This document shows positions 43,037-56,810 of a stretch of 64,000 nucleotides of DNA, piece by piece. The notes under the pieces were generated by a model. It searched no databases, had not been told where the DNA came from, and saw only the letters and a program-made list of their open reading frames with translations. Within the stretch, counting starts at the first letter, position 1; the number at the start of each line of letters is the position of its first letter. The stretch covers positions 16,207 to 80,206 of the forward strand of contig NZ_FNAT01000011.1 in NCBI RefSeq assembly GCF_900102015.1. The letters run 5' to 3'. The stretch is from Limimaricola pyoseonensis. Lineage in GTDB: Bacteria > Pseudomonadota > Alphaproteobacteria > Rhodobacterales > Rhodobacteraceae. Both the position numbers and the translations under genes were made by a program.

Positions 43037-43065
43037 TTGACGCTGCTTGGCAAATCGATTCATGT
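43037..43065 (+). promoter_or_regulatory. Possible promoter of the DUF4011 helicase gene
   Basis: TTGACG (43037-43042), 17 bases, then TCATGT (43060-43065), 23 bases before the ATG at 43089. The -35 matches at 5 of 6 positions; the -10 is weak. An AGGAG ribosome binding site (43076-43080) lies between promoter and start. Confidence 0.35.
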
Positions 43066-43088
43066 CGCGCCGAGCAGGAGAAGAACGG

Positions 43089-46000
43089 ATGACGAACCCC
43101 GCGCCCCCGCACCCCGCCCCGGCGCTTGCCGCGCGGGCCGAGATCGAGATCGACGCCAGCCGCCGGATCGGGGCGGCCTCGTTGCAGGGGGGCGTGCGGC
43201 TGCTGCGCGCGCTCGGCGTGACCGCCACCGGCACCGCGCCGATCGAGGCGGCCGGGCTGCGGCTCTCGGCCGAGCCGGCCGTGATCGCCCCGCGCGAATG
43301 GGAGATCGGTCCTCTGGAGCCGGGCGAGACGCGGCGCCTCACCGATCTCGGCCTCGCGCTCGACCCCGGCCTTCTGCACGACCCCGAGGCGGCCGGGCCG
43401 GTGCGGCTTTCGGCCGAGCTGGTCGCGGAGGGCAGGGTGGTGGCCCGCGCCGTTCACGTGATGACGCTGCTCGCGCCCGATCACTGGGGCGGCATGGGCG
43501 AGATGGCGCATCTCCTGCCCGCCTTCGCCCGGCCCGGCGACCCCGCGGTGGCCGACCTGCTGGAAACCGCCTCGCGCCTCCTGGCCGGGGCGGGGCGCGG
43601 CCCGGCGCTGGGCGGCGGCGCGCCGCGGGATCCCGCCGCCGCGTTCGAGGCCGCCGCGGCGATCTGGTCGGCGGCCGGCGGCTGGGGGCTGGCCTGCACG
43701 CCGCTCAGCCCCCGCTTCGCGATCGAGGGGCAGCGCCTGCCGGCGCCCGCCGCGCTGCGTGCGGCGGGGGCCGCGACCGCGCTCGACCTCTCGGTGCTCC
43801 TGGCGGCCGCCTTCGAGGCGGCGGGGCTGCCCGCGCTGGTCTTCGTTGCGCAGGACCGGCCATGGGTCGGCCTGCGGCTGTTGCCCGGCAGCGGCGCGCT
43901 GGTCGAGACCGACGCCGTCGCGCTGCGCCGCGCCGTGGCGGCGCGCGAGGTGCTGGCCCTCGACCCGGCGCTGCTGGGCCGGCGGCCCGCCGCGGGCTTC
44001 GCCGAGGCGCGCGCCGCCGGCCGGGCGCTGCTCGACGAGGACCGCGAGCCCGACTTCATCGCCGCCATCGACGTCGCTCAGGCCCGCGCCGCCGGGATCG
44101 CGCCGCTGGCGGGCGAGGCGGCCGAGGGCGAGGGGGCGAGCCCGGGCGCGCCCGCGCCGCTGCCAGAGCCGCCCGGCCCCGCCGACCTGCCGATCGTCGC
44201 CCCCGAGCCCGACGCGGCCACGCCCGAGGGGCGGCTGGAGCGCTGGCAGCGGCGGCTTCTGGACCTGTCGCTGCGCAACCGGCTCCTGAACTTCCGCGAG
44301 GGGCGCTCGGCGCTGCCGCTCGACTGCCCCGACATCGCCGGGCTCGAAGACAGATTGGCGGCCGGCAGCACCGTCGTGCCGGTCGCGCTGGGCACCGAGG
44401 AGACGCCCCCCGATGCCGCCCGCGCCGCGCAGGCGCGCGGCCGGATCGCCGTGCCGCTGGCCGAGACGGAGATGCGCGCGCGCCTCGTCCGGCTCTGGCG
44501 CCGCGCCCGCGCCGACCTGCAGGAGGGCGGCGCGAACACGCTGTTCCTCGCCGCCGGGCTCCTGCGCTGGCGTCGCGAGGGCGAGAGCGGCACGCATCTC
44601 GCGCCGGTGCTGCTGATCCCGGTGCGGCTCGAGCGTCGCGCCGCGCGCGAGGAGTTCCGCCTCGCGCAGCACGAGGACGGGCCGGTGGTGAACGCGACGC
44701 TTCTGGAGCTGCTGTCGCGCGATTTCGGCATCCGCGTGCCGGGCCTCTCGGGCGAGCTGCAGCGCGACGAGAGCGGCATCGACCTGCCGCGCGTCTTCGA
44801 CCTGATCCGCGCCGCGCTGGGCGGGCGGCCTGGCTTCGAGCTGGTCGAGAGCCTGTCGCTCTCCACCTTCTCCTTCGCCAAGTTCCTGATGTGGAAGGAC
44901 CTCGCCGCGCGCGGCGAAAGCCTGCGCGAGAGCCCGCTGGTCGGCCGCCTGCTCGACGGTGCGGCGCAGGCCGAGGCGGGCGATCCGCCGCTGGCGCCGC
45001 GCGACCTCGACACGCGGCTCGCGCCCGGCGACCTGGTCACACCGCTGCCCGCCGACAGCAGCCAGCTCGCTGCCGTGGCGGCGGCCGGGCAGGGGCGCGA
45101 CTTCGTGCTGATCGGCCCGCCCGGCACCGGCAAGAGCCAGACCATCGCCAACATCGTCGCCCAGTGCCTGTCGCAGGGCCGGACCGTGCTTTTCGTGGCC
45201 GAGAAGGCCGCGGCGCTCGAGGTCGTGCACCGCCGCCTCGCCGCGCACGGGCTGGCCGAGGCCTGCCTCGCGCTACATTCCAGCCGGGCCGAGCGTGGCG
45301 CGGTGCTGGCTCAGCTCGGCCGCGCCTGGAACAGGGCCGCGCCCGGCAGCGCCCGCGACTGGGGCCGCACCAACGCAGCGCTGGCCGAAAGCCGTGACGC
45401 GCTCAACGCCTATGCCGCGGCGCTGCACCGTCCCGGCGCGCAAGGCTTTTCGGTGTTCGACGCCATCGGCCGGATCGCCGATGGCGCGCCGGGGCTGCGG
45501 CTGTCCTTCGCGGGGCCCGACGCGCATGACACTGAGAGCTACGCGCGCCTGCGCGACCTGTCGGCCGAACTGGGGCGTCTGCACGCGATCGCCCCGCGCG
45601 GGCCGGCCGCGTCCCTCATCGCGGCGCGCGACTGGTCCTTCGCCTGGCAGGAGGGTTTCCTCGACGCCGCCGCGGCGCTGGCCGATGCGCTCGAGGCGCA
45701 GGCGGCCACCCTGTCGGCGGCGCGGGCGGCGCTGGGGGCGGGCCCGGGGACGGAGCCGCAGGCGCTGGCCGATCTCGCGGCGCTTGCCGCCGCGCCCGAC
45801 CCGCTGCCCGACCGGCCGCTGGCCGAGCTGCGCGACCTGCGCGCCGATCTCGAGGCCGCCGCCGCCCTGATGCGCGGCGCCCGCGCCCGGCTTTCGGCAC
45901 AGTACCCGGTCGACCGGGTCGAGGAGATCCCGCTCGATGCGCTCGACCAGGGCTGGCAGGCGGCGCAGGAAAGCTTCTGGCCGGGCTCGGTTCTGGCCGC

Positions 46001-48197
46001 CCGCAAGATCCGGGCGCGGCTGCAGCGCCACGCCACGTCCGGCGAGGCCGACCCCGAGACCGATCTTGCCGCGCTGCGCCGGCTGCGCGCGGCGCGCGCA
46101 CGTCTGGCCGCCAACCCGCTGGTTCCGGACGCGGCGCTGCCGGGCGAGGCCGATCTCGCCGCTCTCGACGCGGCCCTCGAGCGCCGCGCCGGGCTCGAAG
46201 CCGCGCTGGACCGGCTCGGCCTCGAACGCGGCGTGCTTCCAGCCGGGCAGGAGGCCCTTCGCGGACTGGCCCAGGCCGAGGCCGCGCTGGCGCCGGCCCG
46301 CGACGCCTTCACCGCCGCGGGCGGCGCGCTGCCGGCCCGCGCCGCGCCCGAGACGCTGGCCCGGGCGCTGCGCGGCCTGTGCGACCGCCCCGCCGCCATC
46401 GCCGACCGCACCCGCTGGAACGCCGCGCGCGCACAGGCCCGCGCTGTCGGCCTCGCGCCGCTGGTCGAGGCGCTGGAAGCCGAGCGGCTCGACCGGCCGG
46501 CCGAGGACGCCTTCGCCGCCGCCTATGCCGCCTGGTGGCTGCCGCGCGCCATGGATGCCGACCCGGTGCTGCGCGACTTCGCGCATTGGGCGCAGGAGGA
46601 CCTGATCGCCCGCTTCGCCGATCTCGACGCGCGCGCGCAGGCGCTGGCGTCGGGCGAGGTGCTGCGCCGGATCGCGGGCGAGTTGCCCGCGCGCGACGCG
46701 GCGCCGCGCGACTCCGAGCTTGGCGTGCTGCGCCACCAGCTTTCGCTGCGCCGCCCCTCGCTGCCGATCCGGCAGCTGCTGTCGCAGATCCCCGACACCC
46801 TGCCGCGGCTGGCGCCCTGCGTGCTGATGTCGCCGCTCTCGGTCGCGCAGTACCTGCCGCCGGACCATCCGGGCTTCGACGTGGTGATCTTCGACGAGGC
46901 GAGCCAGATCACCACCTGGGACGCGATCGGCGCCATCGCGCGCGGCCGGCAGGCGATCGTGGTGGGCGACCCCAAGCAGCTGCCGCCGACCGACTTCTTC
47001 GGTCGCGCCGAGCCCGGCGAGGAGGAGGACGACAGCCCCGACGCGCTGCGCGACCTGCCCTCGATCCTCGACGAGGCGGTGGCGGCGGGGCTGCCGGTGC
47101 GGCGGCTCGACTGGCACTACCGCTCGCGCGACGAGGCGCTGATCGCGTTCTCGAACCACATGTATTACGATGGCGGCCTCGTCACCTTCCCCTCGCCCGG
47201 CGGGCGGGGCGAGGCGCTGCGGCTGCACCGGGTCGAGGGGCGCTACGGCCGGGGTCGCGCGCGCACCAACCCCGACGAGGCGCGCGCCGTGGTCGCGCAT
47301 CTGCGGGCGCGGCTGGCCGAGTGGACCGGCCTGCCTGAGGACGCGCGCCCGAGCCTTGGCGTCATCACCTTCAACGGCGAGCAGCAGGCGCTGATCCTCG
47401 ACCTGATCGACGCCATGCGCCGCGACGCGCCCGAGCTGGAATGGGCCTTCGACGAGGCGCGCGAGGAGCCGGTGATCGTTAAGAACCTCGAGAACATCCA
47501 GGGCGACGAGCGCGACGTGATCCTGTTCTCCGTCACCTACGGCCCCGACGCGGAGGGGCGGCTCAGCATGAACTTCGGCGCGCTGAACGGCGAGGGCGGC
47601 GAGCGGCGGCTCAACGTCGCGATCACCCGCGCGCGGCGCGAGATGCATGTCTTCGCCTCGCTCGACCCGTCCGACATCGACATCGCCCGCACCCGCGCGC
47701 GCGGCGTGGCCGACCTCAAGGCGTTCCTCGACTACGCGGATCGCGGCGCCGCGGCGCTGCCGGCGCGCGACAAGGGCAGCCTCGGCCCGGCCGAAAGCCC
47801 GTTCGAGGCCGCCGTGGCCGACGCGCTCGAAAGCCTCGGCTGGGAGGTGCGCACGCAGGTCGGCGTCTCGGGCTTCCGGATCGACCTCGCCGTGGTCGAC
47901 CCCGACCGCGCCGGGGCCTATCTCGCGGGGGTCGAATGCGACGGCGCGCGCTACCATTCGGCCGCCACGGCGCGCGACCGCGACCGGCTGCGCCAGCAGG
48001 TGCTCGAGGGGCTGGGCTGGACCATCCTGCGGATCTGGTCGACCGACTGGTTCCGCTCGCCGCGCGAGGTGCTGGAGCGGATCGACCGCGACCTGGCCGC
48101 GACCCTGGCCGCCGCCCGCGCGCGCCGCGCCGCCGAGCGGCCCGCGCCGCGCGCGCTGCCGGCACCGGGGGTTGACCCGGGCGGCACGCGCCCCTAG
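43089..48197 (+). CDS. DUF4011 / SF1 helicase / Vsr-like nuclease fusion (defence-type)
   Basis: 1702 residues. Order: N-terminal region with a degenerate transglutaminase-like segment (~225-262, ATALDLSVLLAAAFEAAGLP), DUF4011 at ~382-440 (RLERWQRRLLDLSLRNRLLNF), and a UvrD/Dna2-like SF1 helicase split by a long Ala/Arg/Leu-rich helical insert. Helicase motifs are Walker A GPPGTGKS 676-683, Walker B DEAS 1269-1272, motif III VGDPKQLPP 1292-1300, QGDERDVILFSVTYG and motif VI RRLNVAITRARR 1506-1517. The C-terminal Vsr/DUF559-like nuclease has D1599 and V-E1616-C-D1618 followed by GARYH. GGAG is 8 bases before the ATG. It is a lone gene. Similar DUF4011-helicase-Vsr proteins are known as anti-phage candidates; the role here is inference. 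Confidence 0.9.
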   Translation: MTNPAPPHPAPALAARAEIEIDASRRIGAASLQGGVRLLRALGVTATGTAPIEAAGLRLSAEPAVIAPREWEIGPLEPGETRRLTDLGLALDPGLLHDPEAAGPVRLSAELVAEGRVVARAVHVMTLLAPDHWGGMGEMAHLLPAFARPGDPAVADLLETASRLLAGAGRGPALGGGAPRDPAAAFEAAAAIWSAAGGWGLACTPLSPRFAIEGQRLPAPAALRAAGAATALDLSVLLAAAFEAAGLPALVFVAQDRPWVGLRLLPGSGALVETDAVALRRAVAAREVLALDPALLGRRPAAGFAEARAAGRALLDEDREPDFIAAIDVAQARAAGIAPLAGEAAEGEGASPGAPAPLPEPPGPADLPIVAPEPDAATPEGRLERWQRRLLDLSLRNRLLNFREGRSALPLDCPDIAGLEDRLAAGSTVVPVALGTEETPPDAARAAQARGRIAVPLAETEMRARLVRLWRRARADLQEGGANTLFLAAGLLRWRREGESGTHLAPVLLIPVRLERRAAREEFRLAQHEDGPVVNATLLELLSRDFGIRVPGLSGELQRDESGIDLPRVFDLIRAALGGRPGFELVESLSLSTFSFAKFLMWKDLAARGESLRESPLVGRLLDGAAQAEAGDPPLAPRDLDTRLAPGDLVTPLPADSSQLAAVAAAGQGRDFVLIGPPGTGKSQTIANIVAQCLSQGRTVLFVAEKAAALEVVHRRLAAHGLAEACLALHSSRAERGAVLAQLGRAWNRAAPGSARDWGRTNAALAESRDALNAYAAALHRPGAQGFSVFDAIGRIADGAPGLRLSFAGPDAHDTESYARLRDLSAELGRLHAIAPRGPAASLIAARDWSFAWQEGFLDAAAALADALEAQAATLSAARAALGAGPGTEPQALADLAALAAAPDPLPDRPLAELRDLRADLEAAAALMRGARARLSAQYPVDRVEEIPLDALDQGWQAAQESFWPGSVLAARKIRARLQRHATSGEADPETDLAALRRLRAARARLAANPLVPDAALPGEADLAALDAALERRAGLEAALDRLGLERGVLPAGQEALRGLAQAEAALAPARDAFTAAGGALPARAAPETLARALRGLCDRPAAIADRTRWNAARAQARAVGLAPLVEALEAERLDRPAEDAFAAAYAAWWLPRAMDADPVLRDFAHWAQEDLIARFADLDARAQALASGEVLRRIAGELPARDAAPRDSELGVLRHQLSLRRPSLPIRQLLSQIPDTLPRLAPCVLMSPLSVAQYLPPDHPGFDVVIFDEASQITTWDAIGAIARGRQAIVVGDPKQLPPTDFFGRAEPGEEEDDSPDALRDLPSILDEAVAAGLPVRRLDWHYRSRDEALIAFSNHMYYDGGLVTFPSPGGRGEALRLHRVEGRYGRGRARTNPDEARAVVAHLRARLAEWTGLPEDARPSLGVITFNGEQQALILDLIDAMRRDAPELEWAFDEAREEPVIVKNLENIQGDERDVILFSVTYGPDAEGRLSMNFGALNGEGGERRLNVAITRARREMHVFASLDPSDIDIARTRARGVADLKAFLDYADRGAAALPARDKGSLGPAESPFEAAVADALESLGWEVRTQVGVSGFRIDLAVVDPDRAGAYLAGVECDGARYHSAATARDRDRLRQQVLEGLGWTILRIWSTDWFRSPREVLERIDRDLAATLAAARARRAAERPAPRALPAPGVDPGGTRP

Positions 48198-48327
48198 CGG
48201 TAGGGAACGGCCCACGCAGGCCGGCCCGGCGATGGCGTCGCCGGCCGGGTGGACCGTCTTCCCGATCCGTCCTGGACGCCCGGACAGTCGCGGAGCGCCG
48301 TCTCCGCGCCTATGCGGAGGTGCCGCC

Positions 48328-49308
48328 ATGATCAGACCGCGTTCCAGAAGACCGGTGGCCCCGCCGCGCCACGGCCCCACGGGCGAGACCGGCGCCGGCA
48401 TCGCGCTGATGGTGCTGGCCATGGCGCTCCTGCCTGTGGGCGACACGCTGTCCAAGCTGCTGACCCGCGAGATCGCCGCGATCGAGGTGGTGGCCTGGCG
48501 GCTGGCGATGCAGATGCTGGTGATGCTGGCGCTGGCGGCATTCTTGAGGCACCGCCTGCGCGGGCGCGCCTTCTCGCCGGTGCTGGCCGCCTCGGGGCTG
48601 TGCTCGGTGGTGTCGCTGGGCTGCCTCGTCGGTGCCTTCGCCACCATGCCCATCGCCACCGCGATCGCGATCTTCTTCGTCGAGCCGCTGGTGCTGGTGC
48701 TGCTGGCCGGGCCGCTTCTGGGCGAGCGGATCGGCCCGCGCCGCTACGCCGCCGTCGGCGTCGGCTTCATCGGCGCGCTGGTGGTGATCCGGCCGGGCTT
48801 CGCGGGCTTCACTCCGGCGGCGCTGCTGCCGCTCGGCGCGGCGGTGGGCTACGCGCTCAACGTCATCATCATGCGCTCGGCCGCCAGGACCCGCTCGGCG
48901 CTCACGATCCAGCTCGGCGCGACGATCTACGGCGCGGTGCTGGCGGCGGGCCTGGTCGGCGCGCTGGCCGCGACCGGCCTGCTCGATGTCCGCGCCTTCG
49001 CGGCGGCGGGCTGGATCTGGGCGTTGATCCCGGCGGCGGGGATGGTCTCGGCCGCGACCTTCCTGCTGATCGCCGAGGCGTTCCGGCGCAGCGAGGCCGG
49101 GCTCCTGGCGCCGTTCCAGTATCTCGAGATCGTCGGCGCGACGCTGCTGGGCTTCGTGGTGTTCGGCGACCTGCCGGACCTCGTGACGGTCGCGGGCACC
49201 GCGATCATCCTCGCCTCGGGCGCCTATGTGGTGCATCGCGAACGCGTCGCCGGCCGCGGTGAAGACCGGGCCACCGAAGCCGGCCAGTCGCTCGAAGCGC
49301 AGGGCTGA
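48328..49308 (+). CDS. EamA/DMT-family transporter
   Basis: 326 residues, ten membrane helices in two EamA repeats (first ~25-155, second ~165-295). Landmarks are GDTLSKLLTREIAAIEVVAWRLAMQM, AIFFVEPLVLVLLAGPLLGERIGPRRYAAV and, in repeat two, AGLLAPFQYLEIVGATLLGFVVFGDLPD. DMT members export amino acids, nucleosides or other small metabolites; the substrate cannot be told. GGAGG lies 7 bases before the ATG at 48328; the open frame further upstream is out-of-frame overlap with the helicase gene. It stands alone. Confidence 0.88.
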   Translation: MIRPRSRRPVAPPRHGPTGETGAGIALMVLAMALLPVGDTLSKLLTREIAAIEVVAWRLAMQMLVMLALAAFLRHRLRGRAFSPVLAASGLCSVVSLGCLVGAFATMPIATAIAIFFVEPLVLVLLAGPLLGERIGPRRYAAVGVGFIGALVVIRPGFAGFTPAALLPLGAAVGYALNVIIMRSAARTRSALTIQLGATIYGAVLAAGLVGALAATGLLDVRAFAAAGWIWALIPAAGMVSAATFLLIAEAFRRSEAGLLAPFQYLEIVGATLLGFVVFGDLPDLVTVAGTAIILASGAYVVHRERVAGRGEDRATEAGQSLEAQG

Positions 49309-49314
49309 AGCGGG

Positions 49315-49347
49315 CCCCGGAGCGGCCGTGCCTCTCCGGGGTATTGA
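49315..49347 (+). terminator. Terminator-like hairpin and AT-rich gap after the EamA gene
   Basis: CCCCGGA (49315-49321) pairs with TCCGGGG (49335-49341) and is followed by TATTGATATTT, an adequate U-rich tail. The next ~40 bases are unusually AT-rich for this genome. On the other strand the palindrome GCTTCGCGCGAAGC (49383-49396) may help to end malQ. Confidence 0.5.
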
Positions 49348-49447
49348 TATTTCAATTCAGTAAGTTATGCGTTTAACCTAATGCTTCGCGCGAAGCCGTG
49401 TCTTGGGGTCGGGCCAGCCCTTCGAAGCGGCGCCCGACCGCCTTGGC

Positions 49448-51256
49448 TCAGCCGCGCGGACGTTCGCGCCGCATCGTCGCGGTGACGGCGCGAAAGTCCG
49501 GATGTGCGGCGATCTCATCGAGGTCGAGCGGCGCGCGCGGCTGCCAGTTGGGATAGCTGTCGACCGTGCCGGGCATGTTGGTCGGCGCGGCCGGGCCCAC
49601 GAGGTCGGCCAGCCGCACCCCGGCCAGCAGGCAGGGCGTGCGGGCGAGGAAGCGGTAGGCCGCGACCAGCACCTCGCGCGGCATCTCGCGCTCGCGCGGG
49701 AGCCGCCCGCGCAGCGCGCCGGCGCGGCGCAGCGCATCGAGCAGGGCGCGGCGTTCGCGGGCCCGGCCCTTGGCATGGGCCGCGCTGTCCTCGGGGCCGA
49801 CCAGCCCCAGCTCGCGCCGCAGCGCGATGTCCTCGCCCGCCCACCAGCGCGACAGCACCGGCAGGTCGTGTGTGGACAGGCAGGCCAGTGCCCGCCGGCG
49901 GTAGGCGTCCGGCGGCAGGAAACGGTCGCCGTCCTTCTCGAAGTAGAGGATCGAGTAGCTCAGGATATTGGCCGCGCGCATCGCCTCGCGGAAGCCCGGC
50001 GGCACGAAGCCCAGATCCTCGCCGATCACCACCGCCTCGCGGGCATGGCTCTCGGCGGCCAGCACGCGCAGCAGCTCGGCGAAGGGGTAGCGCAGATGCG
50101 CGCCGGCGGCCGCGCTCTCGCCCTCTGGGATCAGGAAGAGCTGCCACAGCGCCATGGCGTGATCGATCCGGAGCGCGCCGGCATGGGCGAGCTGGGCGTC
50201 GATCATGTCGCGGAACGGCGCGAAGTCGCGCGTCGCCAGCGCGCCGGGGTTGAAGGCCGACAGGCCCCAATTCTGGCCCTCGGCCGCGAAGACGTCGGGC
50301 GGCGCGCCGACCGACAGGCCGGTCATCTGCACCTCGCCGCCGCCCCAGCTGGCCGAGCCGTCCGGCGCCTCGCCTACGGCGAGGTCGAGATAGAGCCCGA
50401 TCCGCATCCCCGCCTCGCGCGCCGCCGCCATCGCGGCGTCGAGTTGGGTCGCGGCGCGCCATTGCAGCCAGAGGTGAAAGCGGATTTCGTCGGCATGATC
50501 CTCGGCGAAGGCACCGACCTCCGGGCTTTCGACGTCGCGCATCGCCTCGGGCCAGCCGCGCCAGCCGGCGCCGTGCCCCTCGGCCGCCATGGCCAGTGAC
50601 AGCGCCTCGAACAGCGCGTGCCGCCGCAGCGGCGCGCCGCCACGCTCCACGAAGGCTTCGAAGGCCGCCTCGTCGCCGTCGAAGGCCTGCCGGCGATGCG
50701 CCACGCGCAGCGCCTCGAGCTTGGCGGGCACCACGGCGTCGTAATCGACGAGATCGCCCGCGCGCAGCGCGGCGCCGTCGATGTCGGCGGGGTCGTGGCC
50801 GGGCAGCAGGTCGAGCGCGATGTAGACCGGGTTGAGGAAGCTGCGCGAGGAGGGCGAGAAGGGGCTGCGCAGGCCGGGATCGGCCAGGAACAGCGCGTGC
50901 AGCGGGTTCACGCCCAGAAAGTCGGCGCCCGCGCGGCCGGCGATGCGCGCCATCTGCGCGAGGTCGGCGAAATCGCCGATGCCGTGGTTGCGGGCCGAGC
51001 GCAGCTCGTAGAGCTGGCAGAACAGCCCCCAGGCGGGGGCGTTCTCCAGCCAGCCGGGCAGGTGGCAAACGCCCCCGTCGGGCACCTCCATGCGGGTCGC
51101 GGCGGCCTCGCCCCCGGGCGCGGCGTCGGGGTCGACGCCGATCTTCTCGAGGATCAGCCGCAGCGTCGCGTCGGGCACCGGGCGGGTGCCGCCGGCGGGG
51201 TCGTCGTATTCGGTGGTCAGGCCGTGGTGACGGCTCAGCGCGGCGAGGTCGGACAT
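49448..51256 (-). CDS. malQ: 4-alpha-glucanotransferase (amylomaltase)
   Basis: 602 residues, GH77 family. The nucleophile is the Asp in LRIDHAMALWQLFLIPEG (D365), the acid/base Glu is in VVIGEDLGFVPPG, and the third Asp is in LSTHDLPVLSRWW. The N-terminal part has FADLAQMARIAGRAGADFLGVNPLHALF. MalQ transfers maltooligosyl units between glucans. It is the last gene of the glgE-treS-glgB-malQ operon, 53 bases after glgB, and could recycle short glucans here. GGAGG lies just before the ATG; the longer frame upstream is overlap within glgB. Confidence 0.93.
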   Translation of the reverse strand: MSDLAALSRHHGLTTEYDDPAGGTRPVPDATLRLILEKIGVDPDAAPGGEAAATRMEVPDGGVCHLPGWLENAPAWGLFCQLYELRSARNHGIGDFADLAQMARIAGRAGADFLGVNPLHALFLADPGLRSPFSPSSRSFLNPVYIALDLLPGHDPADIDGAALRAGDLVDYDAVVPAKLEALRVAHRRQAFDGDEAAFEAFVERGGAPLRRHALFEALSLAMAAEGHGAGWRGWPEAMRDVESPEVGAFAEDHADEIRFHLWLQWRAATQLDAAMAAAREAGMRIGLYLDLAVGEAPDGSASWGGGEVQMTGLSVGAPPDVFAAEGQNWGLSAFNPGALATRDFAPFRDMIDAQLAHAGALRIDHAMALWQLFLIPEGESAAAGAHLRYPFAELLRVLAAESHAREAVVIGEDLGFVPPGFREAMRAANILSYSILYFEKDGDRFLPPDAYRRRALACLSTHDLPVLSRWWAGEDIALRRELGLVGPEDSAAHAKGRARERRALLDALRRAGALRGRLPREREMPREVLVAAYRFLARTPCLLAGVRLADLVGPAAPTNMPGTVDSYPNWQPRAPLDLDEIAAHPDFRAVTATMRRERPRG

Positions 51257-51309
51257 CGAGCCTCCGGTCGGCGTGGGGGTGAGGGGCCGGCGGCGCCGGC
51301 CCCGATGCG

Positions 51310-56809
<5,500 letters not shown>

Positions 56810-56810
<1 letters not shown>

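Noticed and set aside
48223..48255. Hairpin after the DUF4011 helicase gene as terminator
   Set aside because: The pairing is broken by bulges and there is no U-tract, so it is not listed as a feature.
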